Source: Actinomycetota bacterium (lineage in GTDB: Bacteria; Actinomycetota; Actinomycetes; Streptosporangiales; Streptosporangiaceae). Taken from it: 57,420 nucleotides of DNA. How positions within the stretch are numbered: the first letter of the stretch is position 1; every line of letters starts with the position of its first letter. Location of the stretch: positions 1-57,420 of the forward strand of contig PLRW01000126.1 of NCBI GenBank assembly GCA_003164955.1, written 5' to 3'. Below the pieces are notes generated by a model. That model was not told the DNA's origin and ran no database searches. It saw only the letters and a program-made list of their open reading frames with translations. Of this stretch, positions 7,341 through 15,801 are shown piece after piece. The position numbers and the translations under genes are program-made.

Positions 7341-8249
7341 ATGAGGGGGGCCTGGCGGGCCGGCCTGGTTCTCGCGGTGGTGACGGCACTGGCCGCTTGC
7401 GGCGCCTCGCCGCCGGGACGACCGATGGGGACGCCGGCGAGACGACCGATGGGGATGTCTGAACTGGGCATCTTCGAGCCGGGCGTGCCGCAGTCGTACG
7501 CCCCGGTCGCCGGCTTCGCCGCCGCCTCAGGGGTACGGCCGAACCTGGACGTTTACTACAGCAGCTGGTATCAGCCGTTCCAGGCCGCATTCGCGGCGAC
7601 GGCGGCACGGCACGGCGCCGTGGCGCTGGTGCAGATCAGCCCGATCGGTATCGATGTGGCGGCGATCGCCGACGGGACCTACGACAGCTACCTGCGCACC
7701 TATGCGGGCGCCGTCCGCGCCTATGGCAGCCGGGTCATTCTGAGTTTTGGGCATGAGATGAACGCGTCCTGGTACTCCTGGGGTTCCGCGCACACGTCCC
7801 CGGCAACGTTCGTAGCGGCGTGGCGGCATATTGTCACCCTGTTCCGTGCGGCAGGCGCCCGGAACGCGGCCTGGCTGTGGACGGTGAACGTCACCGAGTC
7901 CAGCCAGGCTGCCCCCATTGCGCCGTGGTGGCCAGGTGATCGCTACGTGACCTGGGTGGGTCTCGACGGCTATTTCTACGGGCTGTCCCAGACGTTCGAC
8001 TCCCTGTTCGGCCCGACCATCGCCGCCGCGCGCGCGCTCACCAGGGACCCGGTGCTCATCGCCGAGACCGGGGCCACGCCTGCCGCGGGCAAGCCAGCGA
8101 AGATCGCCAGCCTGTTCGCGGGGGTGCAGGCCTGGGGGCTGCTCGGGTTTGTCTGGTTTAACGCTGATACGGAGCAGGACTGGCGGGTCAGTGACGATCC
8201 GGCCGCCGTTGAGGCTCTTCGCACCGGCCAGGCGACGTACATGAAGTGA
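7341..8249 (+). CDS. GH26-family lipoprotein (beta-mannanase-like)
   Basis: 302 residues. A lipoprotein signal with lipobox LAAC places the lipidated Cys at residue 20. The fold is GH26-like (mannanase clan GH-A): the acid/base Glu in SFGHEMNASWYSW (E139) and the nucleophile in LIAETGATP (E242), with APWWPGDRYVTWVGLDGY between them. It is expected to act on a mannan-like or related beta-glycan at the outer face of the membrane, perhaps trimming or releasing the polymer made by the adjacent operon (inference). Two more GH26 genes occur at 17129-18193 and 38945-39817. Confidence 0.8.
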   Translation: MRGAWRAGLVLAVVTALAACGASPPGRPMGTPARRPMGMSELGIFEPGVPQSYAPVAGFAAASGVRPNLDVYYSSWYQPFQAAFAATAARHGAVALVQISPIGIDVAAIADGTYDSYLRTYAGAVRAYGSRVILSFGHEMNASWYSWGSAHTSPATFVAAWRHIVTLFRAAGARNAAWLWTVNVTESSQAAPIAPWWPGDRYVTWVGLDGYFYGLSQTFDSLFGPTIAAARALTRDPVLIAETGATPAAGKPAKIASLFAGVQAWGLLGFVWFNADTEQDWRVSDDPAAVEALRTGQATYMK

Positions 8250-8598
8250 CGCCCGGGATCCGGCTCGCCGATCCGGCAATGAGTCGAAGGGCAGTGGCGG
8301 GGCGGTCAGTGTAAGCGCCTGACTAGGCACGATGCTAGCGATCGAGCCCGGAGGGCCGGCCGGATGCGGAAGTCCGGCGGGGGCTCAGACGCAATTGTGA
8401 CAGACATCACACTACTTAGGGTGAGCAAAAACTGGGCGGGAAGGGGGTGCTTCTGGTCAAATACGGTGCGTTAGGCGGTTGTGACAGAGAGTAATTTAAT
8501 TCAGAGAATTGAATCGGGGGCTGGGCAGCAGGGCGGGGTCTCTTCTGAGACGCCGGCATGGTCTGCTGCTGGCCCGGCCATCACATGGGGGAGGGTTT
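8250..8598. other. Regulatory region before the glycosyltransferase operon
   Basis: About 350 bases with no credible gene. It contains the CRP-type palindrome at 8396-8411 and a locally AT-rich stretch near 8485-8512. GGGGGAGGG at 8587-8595 is the ribosome site for GTG 8599. An ATG at 8509 is in the same frame, but the residues between it and 8599 are arginine-rich and unlike glycosyltransferases. Confidence 0.5.
8396..8411. promoter_or_regulatory. Perfect CRP-type palindrome
   Basis: TGTGA, six bases (CAGACA), TCACA: an exact match to the classical CRP/GlxR-type consensus with N6 spacing, 188 bases before the first glycosyltransferase start. Rex sites (TTGTGAA-N4-TTCACAA) share the same core but need A/T next to it, and here the next bases are C and A, so CRP is the better guess. 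It suggests cAMP or carbon control of polysaccharide synthesis (inference). Confidence 0.55.
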
Positions 8599-9411
8599 GT
8601 GCGAGATCTGCTCGCCCAGGAGGAGCTCGCAGAACGCGTCTCGGTTGTGATTCCCGCTCGCAACGAGGCGCGCAACTTGCCGCACGTGCTTGACGCACTT
8701 CCACCGGGCCTGCACGAGGTGATCCTGGTTGACGGCCACTCCGTGGACGGCACCGTCGAGGTAGCCCGGCAGATCCGGCCGGACATCAAGATCGTCCATC
8801 AGGCGAGACGGGGCAAGGGCAACGCCTTGGCCTGCGGATTCGCCGAGGTGACCGGCGACATCATCGTGATGCTGGACGCTGATGGGTCGGCCGACCCCGA
8901 TGAGATCGCCGCCTTCGTGGCCGCGCTCGCGTCCGGGGCCGACTTCGCCAAGGGCACCCGGTTCAGCAAGGGTGGCGACAGCCACGACATCACCCGCCTC
9001 CGGCAGCTGGGCAACGCCGCTCTGAACCGCCTGGTCAATCGCCTTTTCGGCACGGACTACACCGATCTGTGCTACGGCTTCAACGCGTTCCGCGCCTTCC
9101 TGCTCCCCGTGCTCGACTTGCCCCCGGTGCATTCCCCGGGCGGGCCGGCCGACGCGATGCGGTGGGGTGACGGGTTCGAGATCGAGACCCTGATCAACGT
9201 CCGGCTGGCCCACGCTGGCGCCCGCATCACCGAGGTCGGCAGTACGGAGAAGGCTCGCCTGCACGGGGTGAGCAACCTGAATGCGTTCTCGGACGGCCTC
9301 CGGGTGCTGCGCACCGTCCTGGCGGAGCGCCGCCGGGCGCACCGGCTGGATCGCACCGCCAGCACCGATCAGGTGCCGGTCAGCGGGGACCTCGTGGAAG
9401 AGTCGCGGTGA
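8599..9411 (+). CDS. GT2 glycosyltransferase (dolichyl-phosphate-mannose-synthase-like)
   Basis: 270 residues from GTG 8599 with a strong ribosome site. It is a GT-A fold: RVSVVIPARNEARNLPHVL, VILVDGHSVDGTVEVAR, RRGKGNALACGF, IIVMLDADGSADPDEI (DxD). DYTDLCYGFNAFR and WGDGFEIETLINVRLAHAG follow, as in DPM1/DPG-synthase-like enzymes that charge a lipid phosphate carrier. No membrane helices are seen. It is the first of six genes joined by 4-base GTGA/ATGA or 11-base overlaps through 15801, hence one translationally coupled operon. It may load the lipid carrier or act as the initiating transferase (inference). Confidence 0.85.
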   Translation: MRDLLAQEELAERVSVVIPARNEARNLPHVLDALPPGLHEVILVDGHSVDGTVEVARQIRPDIKIVHQARRGKGNALACGFAEVTGDIIVMLDADGSADPDEIAAFVAALASGADFAKGTRFSKGGDSHDITRLRQLGNAALNRLVNRLFGTDYTDLCYGFNAFRAFLLPVLDLPPVHSPGGPADAMRWGDGFEIETLINVRLAHAGARITEVGSTEKARLHGVSNLNAFSDGLRVLRTVLAERRRAHRLDRTASTDQVPVSGDLVEESR

Positions 9412-10391
9412 CGGCCCGAACGGCTACGGCGGGCACGGCATCCGTCGTGATCGCGGCCTATACGCTCGAGCGCTCGGCGGGCCTCACCCGGGCCGTTGCT
9501 TCCGCGGTCAGCCAGCAGCCGCCGCCGCGCGAGGTGATCGTCGCGGTGGACAACAACCCCGATCTGTACAAGTGGGTATGCCGGGAGGTCCCGGCGGCGG
9601 TCCCCGTGCACAACCAGGGGACCGGGGGCGCCTCCGCGACCCGCAACGCCGGTGCGTCGGTGGCGGCCGGCGGCGTCCTGGCGTTCCTGGACGACGATAC
9701 GGTCGCCGGCCCGGGGTGGCTCCGGAGCCTGACGGCCCCGCTCGCGCGCCCAGACGTGGCCGGGGTGGGCGGCTACGTGGAACCGATGTGGTTCGGGCGG
9801 ACGCCGGGCTGGATGCCGGAGGAGTTCCTGTGGGTGGTCGGCGCCTCCTACCGGGGCCAGCCGAGGACCGCCGCCGCCGTCCGCAATGTGTGGTCGGAGA
9901 ACATGGCGGTGACCCGGGATGACTTCTGGACTGTGGGCGGCTTCCGGGAGGGATTCGGCAAGATCGGCCAGGCCTGCCGGCCCGAGGACACCGACTTTTG
10001 CATCCGGCTGACCACCGCGCTGGGGGGCAGGCCCTGGTGGTATGAGCCGTTGGCCCGGATAGGCCACACGGTGCCGCCGCACCGTGGCACCCTCCGGTAC
10101 TTCGTTCAGCGCTGCTACAGCGAGGGCCAGGGCAAGGCGGAGATGGCGGCCATGCTCGGACTGCACGAAGACGAGGGGCTGCGGGACGAGCGGCAGCATG
10201 CCAGCAGGACGCTGCCACTGGGAGTCTGCCGCGAGCTCCGGCAGGCGGTCCTGGGCCGGGAGTTCGGTGCCGCACAGCGGGCGTCGGCCATCTGCATCGG
10301 GCTTACCGCGGCTGGCCTCGGCTACCTCGGGCGCCGGGCCCGGCCGCCGGGCCCGGTCGGCGGGCGCTCGCGCGCGGTTCCGCCCCGGTGA
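9408..10391 (+). CDS. GT2 glycosyltransferase
   Basis: 327 residues, GTG overlapping the previous stop as GTGA (9408-9411). GT-A features: ASVVIAAYTLERSAGLTRAV, EVIVAVDNNPDLY, GTGGASATRNAGASVAAG and VLAFLDDDTVAGPGW (DDD metal site), then ENMAVTRDDFWTVGGFREG and PEDTDFCIRL, the acceptor-side motifs of family 2 inverting transferases. The C terminus is a soluble helical tail. It likely adds one residue to the growing repeat unit on the cytoplasmic side. The sugar donor cannot be predicted. Confidence 0.85.
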   Translation: MTARTATAGTASVVIAAYTLERSAGLTRAVASAVSQQPPPREVIVAVDNNPDLYKWVCREVPAAVPVHNQGTGGASATRNAGASVAAGGVLAFLDDDTVAGPGWLRSLTAPLARPDVAGVGGYVEPMWFGRTPGWMPEEFLWVVGASYRGQPRTAAAVRNVWSENMAVTRDDFWTVGGFREGFGKIGQACRPEDTDFCIRLTTALGGRPWWYEPLARIGHTVPPHRGTLRYFVQRCYSEGQGKAEMAAMLGLHEDEGLRDERQHASRTLPLGVCRELRQAVLGREFGAAQRASAICIGLTAAGLGYLGRRARPPGPVGGRSRAVPPR

Positions 10392-11755
10392 CGGCGGCGC
10401 GCGATGAACGCGGACTAGGGAAGGATCCGTCGTTGACTGTTCAGCTGGAGCTCGGGGTGGCGCAGCGGCCCTGGATGGTGGCCGAGGTGGACCTCGCGGA
10501 CGGCCTTCCGGCCCTGCCCGCGGTGGACGGCACGGGCCAGCCGGTCGGCGGAGCCTTCGTACTGGTCCGGGTCTTCGGCGAACCGGTCGCCGGGCTGTGG
10601 GTGGCCGTCCCCGACGCGGGCCTGTCACCCGAGGAGCTTGGCCGTGCGGCGGATGCCCAGGCAGGACGCGAGCTGCGGGCCCGGCTGCGCGCCGCGGGCT
10701 GGCGCGATGATCCGGCCGGCCTCCCGCTGAACGGCGTGCTGCCGGACAGCCGCCCGGCCTGGTTGCGGGGACTGGACGCGGCCGAGGCCAGTCCGGTGAA
10801 CCTCACCGCAGTCGTGTGCACGCGGGACCGGCCTGCGGACGCGCGGCGCTGCCTGGACAGCCTGCAGGAGCAGAGCTACCCACGGCTCACCGTGCTGGTG
10901 GTCGATAACGCTCCCCGCGACGATCGGATACGCCAGTTCGTGGAGTCGGGGCAGTTCCGGGTGCCCGTGCGGTACGTGGCCGAGCCGGTGCCCGGCCTCT
11001 CGCACGCCCGCAACCGGGCGGTGGCCGAGTGCGAGACGGAACTGATCGCGTTCCTGGACGACGACGAGGTGGCCTGCCGCTACTGGGCGTCGGAACTGGT
11101 GCACAGCTTCATCGAGGAGCCGGCCGTGGACTGCGTCGCCGGGCTGATCGCGCCTCGCGAGCTGCGAACACCGGCCCAGCAGCTCTACGAGCGGTTCGGG
11201 GGGCACAGCAAGGGGCGTGGTTTCGGGCCGATGATCTTCGACGGCCGGCAGATGGGGAAGACCAGGGCACTTTTCCCGCTGCCGCCCTTCGGCACCGGCG
11301 CGAACATGGCTTTCCGGCTGGCGGCGATTCGCGAGCTCGGCGGCTTCGACACCGCACTGGGCGCCGGGGCCGCCACCCGCGGCGGTGAGGATACCGATAT
11401 CTTCTCGACGCTGCTGCTGGACGGGCGGCGCATCGCCTACCGGCCCACGGCCTTGCTCTGGCACTATCACCGCAGCACGCACGAGGGGCTGCGCAGCCAG
11501 CTGTACGGATACGGCCTGGGCCTGACGGCGTTCTACACGGCGGTGGTGTCGCGGCATCCGCTGCACGCGTTCCGGTTGCTGGCCCTGGCCCCGCGGGCCA
11601 TTCGTGAGGTACTCGGATCCGGCGGGGTCCGTGCGCAGACCTTCGGGGAGTCGTTCCCGGCCGACTTGCTGGCGGCCAACCGCAGCGGGCTGGTTCACGG
11701 CCCGGCGGCGTACTGGCGGGCCCGGCGGCAGCAACGGCGGGTGGCCGGGCGGTGA
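10388..11755 (+). CDS. GT2 glycosyltransferase with extra N-terminal domain
   Basis: 455 residues, GTG overlapping the upstream stop. The first 135 residues (TVQLELGVAQRPWMVAEVDL, VGGAFVLVRVFGEPVAGLW) form a domain seen in actinomycete GT2 proteins whose role I do not know. The catalytic domain then runs from NLTAVVCTRDRPADARRCLD through VLVVDNAPRDDRIR, VPGLSHARNRAV, LIAFLDDDEVACRYW (DDD), GTGANMAFRLAAIRELGGFD to RGGEDTDIF and the WHYHRSTHEGL acceptor region. It is the third transferase of the operon. Confidence 0.85.
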   Translation: MTAARDERGLGKDPSLTVQLELGVAQRPWMVAEVDLADGLPALPAVDGTGQPVGGAFVLVRVFGEPVAGLWVAVPDAGLSPEELGRAADAQAGRELRARLRAAGWRDDPAGLPLNGVLPDSRPAWLRGLDAAEASPVNLTAVVCTRDRPADARRCLDSLQEQSYPRLTVLVVDNAPRDDRIRQFVESGQFRVPVRYVAEPVPGLSHARNRAVAECETELIAFLDDDEVACRYWASELVHSFIEEPAVDCVAGLIAPRELRTPAQQLYERFGGHSKGRGFGPMIFDGRQMGKTRALFPLPPFGTGANMAFRLAAIRELGGFDTALGAGAATRGGEDTDIFSTLLLDGRRIAYRPTALLWHYHRSTHEGLRSQLYGYGLGLTAFYTAVVSRHPLHAFRLLALAPRAIREVLGSGGVRAQTFGESFPADLLAANRSGLVHGPAAYWRARRQQRRVAGR

Positions 11756-13698
11756 GTCAGGAGGCCGCCCCGATCCGCCTGCTGACTGCCGCCCTGCCAT
11801 CCTGGCGGACCCGTACGGCCGCGCCCCAGGCCACCGGCCTGCCCACGCCGGCAGCCGGGCCAGCAGGCGGGCAGGCCGGCTGGTCCGCGGCCTTCCCGCT
11901 GATCGTGCTCCTCACGTCGGTGGGCACCCTGGCCGTGGCCGCCGCGTACGCCGCGGGCCGGGAAGGATGGCCGTACCTCAGCGCGCTTTACTGGCCTGGA
12001 CAGCTGCTGGTTTACGTGCCAATCGCGGTCCGCGCGTATTCGCCCCGGCTCACCAGGCCGGCCGAGGGCTTCGCCTTGCTGCTGCTGCTGTTCGTCCAGC
12101 AGACCCTGCTCTTCCGGTTGTACAGCCCACTGGAGCTCAAGTTCCCCGACGAGCTGCAGCACTGGCGCGGAACCGTCAACGTGGTCCAGTCCGGCACCCT
12201 GGACCAGGCCAACTACTCCCTCCCGGTGGCTGTCCACTACCCGGGGCTGGAGGCACTGGGCGGCGCGGTGAGCGCGTCCACCGGCTTGTCCGTGACGGCG
12301 ACGGCCTTCATCGTGGCCGCCCTGCTGCATCTGCTGCTGGCCTGTGCGCTCTACGTGCTGTGCCTGCGGATCCGGGCGGACTGGCGGGTGGCCACCGTGG
12401 CCTGCATCGTCTACGCGGCCAGCCCGCAGTACATGGTCTTTGACGCCATGTACATCTACCAGTCCCTGGCCTTGCCGTTCCTGCTGCTCGCGGTGTGGGC
12501 GCTCCGCGTGCTGCGATTGCCGGGCCGCGCCGCGGGCCGCTGGGCAGTGCTGCTGATCTCGATCGGCGTGGTCACTGTCTCCCACCACCTCACGTCGTTC
12601 GTGATGGTCGCCCTGCTGGGGAGCTTGACCGCGGCCGGGTTGTGCCGCCCCCGGCCTGGCCGGGAGCTGCGCCCGGCGGCCGCGTGGCTGGTGGCCACGG
12701 CGGCGGTGCTCGCGTGGGTCCTGCTGGTGGCCCGCGATGTGGTCGGCTACGTGGACCCGGTGCTGGCTCAGCTCGGCGACAACGCGATCGGATTGCTGCA
12801 CGGCCGGCTCGGGGCGACCGCGCCCGGGGCGGCGCCCCTGGCGGAGCCGGTGGACGAGCGGCTGGCCACGATCGGGGCGCTGGGCATTCTGGCGCTCCTG
12901 GTGGTGCGCGGCAGCCGGGGCCTGTGGCCGGAACGCCGGGCCGAGCCGTGGACGCTCCCGCTGATCGGCGGCGCCTGGCTGATCTTCGTGGCGGGCGCCC
13001 TGCGCGCGGTGGCGTCGGACGGCGGTGAGCTGGCCGGCCGGGCGTCCACCTTTATCTACATTCCGGTGGCGCTGGTCGCCGCCATCACCCTGTGCGACAT
13101 CCGCCGCCGCGGCCCGGGGCGCCGCCGCCGCCGGGACGACCACGACACGGGTCTCCGCGGCCCGGCTCTGCTCGGCGGGGCGGCTCCGGTCGTGGTCGCC
13201 GCGGTGATCCTGATGGGTGGTGTCGCCAGCGGATGGCCGCCGGTCTGGGATCGGCTGCCCGGGCCGTACCTGGTCTCCGGGTTTGAGCGGTCGGTGGATC
13301 CACAGGGACTCGCGGCGGCCGAGTGGGCCCTGGGCGCGCTCGGCCCCGGGCACCGGTGGGCGGAGGACTTCACCGACAACAGCTTGCTGGCCACGATCGG
13401 CGACCAGAACACGGTCCGTGCCGTGGGGGTGCTGTTCGACGGCAAGGGAGCCGATGCCACGGCCCGCGCACTCGTGCAGTACCAGCAGATCCAATTCCTT
13501 GCGGTCGACCTGAGGGACAGTATGCAGCTTCCTGCCGGTGGCGCCTATTTCCCGGTGGACCCGAACGCCGAGCGGTACCGTTCGCCGCTGCCCCGTACAG
13601 ACCTGGATGCCCCGGGCCGCGTGGCCGGCGTGAGCCGCATCTACGACAGCGGCGATATCTCCCTTTATGATCTGCGAGGTTCAGCGTATGACGGTTGA
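11752..13698 (+). CDS. Large polytopic membrane protein (GT-C-like; candidate polymerase)
   Basis: 648 residues with about 11 predicted membrane helices between residues 45 and 490, then a roughly 150-residue extracytoplasmic C-terminal domain (GHRWAEDFTDNSLLATIGDQ, FLAVDLRDSMQLPAGG). FPDELQHWRG in the first outer loop recalls the acidic motif of GT-C lipid-phosphosugar-dependent transferases. Its place among transferases and a flippase, and the lack of another polymerase, suggest it is a Wzy-like polymerase or a GT-C transferase (inference). It overlaps the previous gene by GTGA and the next by 11 bases. Confidence 0.6.
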   Translation: MSQEAAPIRLLTAALPSWRTRTAAPQATGLPTPAAGPAGGQAGWSAAFPLIVLLTSVGTLAVAAAYAAGREGWPYLSALYWPGQLLVYVPIAVRAYSPRLTRPAEGFALLLLLFVQQTLLFRLYSPLELKFPDELQHWRGTVNVVQSGTLDQANYSLPVAVHYPGLEALGGAVSASTGLSVTATAFIVAALLHLLLACALYVLCLRIRADWRVATVACIVYAASPQYMVFDAMYIYQSLALPFLLLAVWALRVLRLPGRAAGRWAVLLISIGVVTVSHHLTSFVMVALLGSLTAAGLCRPRPGRELRPAAAWLVATAAVLAWVLLVARDVVGYVDPVLAQLGDNAIGLLHGRLGATAPGAAPLAEPVDERLATIGALGILALLVVRGSRGLWPERRAEPWTLPLIGGAWLIFVAGALRAVASDGGELAGRASTFIYIPVALVAAITLCDIRRRGPGRRRRRDDHDTGLRGPALLGGAAPVVVAAVILMGGVASGWPPVWDRLPGPYLVSGFERSVDPQGLAAAEWALGALGPGHRWAEDFTDNSLLATIGDQNTVRAVGVLFDGKGADATARALVQYQQIQFLAVDLRDSMQLPAGGAYFPVDPNAERYRSPLPRTDLDAPGRVAGVSRIYDSGDISLYDLRGSAYDG

Positions 13699-14485
13699 GC
13701 GAGACCGGTTCGCCCGCCTGTGCTGGCTCGTTGCCGTGGTGGTCGCCGTGCCCCTGCTCGGCGTGGCGAACGCGGTCGGGCCACGGCCGCTCGCTGCCCT
13801 CGGGTTCGCGGCCAACCTGACCGTGCTGGGCGTGGCCGGCGGTCGCGCGCTGCTCGGCCGCGCCGGGCTGTCCGCGGTGGAACGGGGCACCGTGGCTCTT
13901 GCCCTGCCCATAGGCGTGCTGGTGCTGGGCACCGTAGCCGCCGCGGCCCTCCGTCTCCACCTGGACCGCCGGCTCTGGGCGGCCCTGGTCGCTCTGGCGG
14001 CCGAGGCCGCGGCCGTCGCCGTGCTCTCCCGGCGGGGCCACCCGGGCGAACCACGCCATCCGCCCAGCTGGCCGCGCAGCTGGCGGACTGTGCGGCCGGC
14101 CGCTGGCCGCGGGATCGTGTGGGGCGCGTCGCTGACGGCGGCGGGAGCCGTGCTGGCCGCCGCGGTCGTTCTGTCGGTGTGGACAGCGGCGCGCCAGGCC
14201 TACCCCCCCTTCAGCGCGCTGTCCGCGATACGGGTGGGCAGCGCCGAGCGTTCGGTGCGGATCGAGCTGACCAGCGAGGAGGCTGCGCCGACCCGTTTCA
14301 TAGTGGCGGTCGCCGTGGGCAGCGCCAGGCCGGACTCGATAACGCTCCGGCTGGCGCCGGGGGTTACCTGGCGGAAGACGGTCCCGGCGGCCGCCTCGGC
14401 TCCGGTGACGGTGGTCGCCTATCGCGGGTCCGCACCCCGGGTGCCTTACCGGGAGGTCCACCTCGCCTCCGGGGGGACCGGATGA
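13688..14485 (+). CDS. Membrane protein with extracytoplasmic beta domain, unknown function
   Basis: 265 residues from ATG 13688. Four hydrophobic helices in the first 150 residues (LCWLVAVVVAVPLLGVAN, LAALGFAANLTVLGVAG, VALALPIGVLVLGTVAAAAL, and ASLTAAGAVLAAAVVLSVW) are followed by a small beta-rich domain: VGSAERSVRIELTSEEAA, FIVAVAVGSARPDSITL. This layout recalls DUF1616-type proteins (weak). It is sandwiched between the candidate polymerase and the flippase with overlaps on both sides, so a role in glycan assembly or chain-length control is plausible but unproven. Confidence 0.6.
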   Translation: MTVERDRFARLCWLVAVVVAVPLLGVANAVGPRPLAALGFAANLTVLGVAGGRALLGRAGLSAVERGTVALALPIGVLVLGTVAAAALRLHLDRRLWAALVALAAEAAAVAVLSRRGHPGEPRHPPSWPRSWRTVRPAAGRGIVWGASLTAAGAVLAAAVVLSVWTAARQAYPPFSALSAIRVGSAERSVRIELTSEEAAPTRFIVAVAVGSARPDSITLRLAPGVTWRKTVPAAASAPVTVVAYRGSAPRVPYREVHLASGGTG

Positions 14486-15801
14486 CGGCGGCGGACCTGC
14501 TCGACCGGGTCGGCTGCGCCTGGGTAAGGGGGTCCGGCGACGTGCTGGGCCCTTCGGCGTCCCTGGTCGGTACGACGGTCGTGACGTCGGTCCTCGGCTT
14601 CGCCTACTGGTGGGCAGCGGCCCGGATGGCGCCGATCCACGAGGTCGGGGCGGCGACCGCGGTGATCTCGGCGGTGACCCTGCTCGGGACGATCGGCATG
14701 TTCGGATTCGGCACCATGCTGATCGCGGAGGCGGGCCGGTGCGGCGATGTGATCGGTTCCCTGATCGCGACGAGCCTGCTCGCGGTGACCGTACTGGCGA
14801 CCGTGCTGGCCGCAGCCTGCTGGGCCGCCCTGCGGTTCTCGGGCGGTGCCATCGGGGCGGCCATGGCGCCGTCGTGGGTAGCCGCGGGATTCATTATCGG
14901 GGTGGGACTGACCGCCGCCGGGATGGTTCTCGACCAGGCGCTCGTCGGGATCCGGGCGAGCAGCGTGCAGCTCTACCGGAACAGCTACTTCAGCTTCGTG
15001 AAGCTGGCCCTGCTCGTCATGCTCGCGGTGACCATAGGCGGTCGCTCACAGGTGACCATGGTCTGGGCCTGGGTGGCCGGCATCGCGATCTCGATGGTGC
15101 CGGCGGCATGGCACCTGGCCGCCCGCGGATACCGGCTCGGCCAGCCGGTCCGGCTCTCGGCCCTGCGGGGCCGGGGCGTCACGACGTTCCATCACAACAC
15201 CCTGAACCTTTCCCTGACGCTGCCGCGGCTGGGGCTGCCGCTGCTGGTCGCTTCGGTGCTAGGCGCGCACGCCACCGCGGCCTTCTACGCGGCCTGGATG
15301 ATTGCCTCATTCCTGTACATCCTGCCGATGCACCTGTCTACGGCGCTCTTCGCGGTGGCGGTCGGCGACGTCCGCACGCTCACGCCCCGGCTGCGCGCGG
15401 CGCTGCGAGTCAGCCTGCTGCTCGGTGGCTCGGTGGCCGTGGCTATCGCCGCGCTGGCCGGACCGGCGATGAGATCATTCGGCCCGGATTACGAGATCGC
15501 CAGGACAGCGCTCGTCGTGATGGCCATCGCCTACTTCCCGAATGTGTTCAAGCAGTGCTACGTCGCCGTGGCCCGGGTCAACAACAGGCTGCGGAAGGCT
15601 GGCGCGATCTGCAGTATCGGCGCCGTCCTGGAGTTGTGCCTGACCGCGGCGGGGGGCTGGTTCGACGGGCTGACCGGGATCTCGCTGGGATTCCTCGCCG
15701 CGGTGACGCTGCAGGCCGTCTACTTCGTGCCGCAGGTGCTGCGGGCCCTGCGGCACGGTGAGAAGGGAGAGAGCCGTGCCAGGCGCATCGCCGTGGGGTG
15801 A
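14482..15801 (+). CDS. Wzx-like polysaccharide flippase (MOP superfamily)
   Basis: 439 residues from ATG 14482, overlapping the previous stop as ATGA. About 12 hydrophobic helices fill the protein: SLVGTTVVTSVLGFAYWWAA, EVGAATAVISAVTLLGTIG, FGTMLIAEAGRCG, and so on to FVPQVLRALRHGEKG. The pattern, with the N-terminal start of helix 1 as in O-antigen transporters and AYFPNVFKQCYVAVARVNN in the second half, fits the MOP/MATE-like flippases that move undecaprenyl-linked repeat units outward. A longer upstream frame exists, but its residues are the shadow of the preceding gene. Confidence 0.8.
   Translation: MTAADLLDRVGCAWVRGSGDVLGPSASLVGTTVVTSVLGFAYWWAAARMAPIHEVGAATAVISAVTLLGTIGMFGFGTMLIAEAGRCGDVIGSLIATSLLAVTVLATVLAAACWAALRFSGGAIGAAMAPSWVAAGFIIGVGLTAAGMVLDQALVGIRASSVQLYRNSYFSFVKLALLVMLAVTIGGRSQVTMVWAWVAGIAISMVPAAWHLAARGYRLGQPVRLSALRGRGVTTFHHNTLNLSLTLPRLGLPLLVASVLGAHATAAFYAAWMIASFLYILPMHLSTALFAVAVGDVRTLTPRLRAALRVSLLLGGSVAVAIAALAGPAMRSFGPDYEIARTALVVMAIAYFPNVFKQCYVAVARVNNRLRKAGAICSIGAVLELCLTAAGGWFDGLTGISLGFLAAVTLQAVYFVPQVLRALRHGEKGESRARRIAVG

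Noticed and set aside
11695..13494. Minus-strand frame of 599 codons opposite the polytopic glycan protein
   Set aside because: Composition is shadow-like (Gln/Arg/Gly) and the plus-strand frame has eleven coherent membrane helices.
13720..14481. N-terminal extension of the flippase by 254 residues
   Set aside because: The extra residues are the shadow of the preceding membrane-protein gene; ATG 14482 overlaps its stop in the usual 4-base manner.
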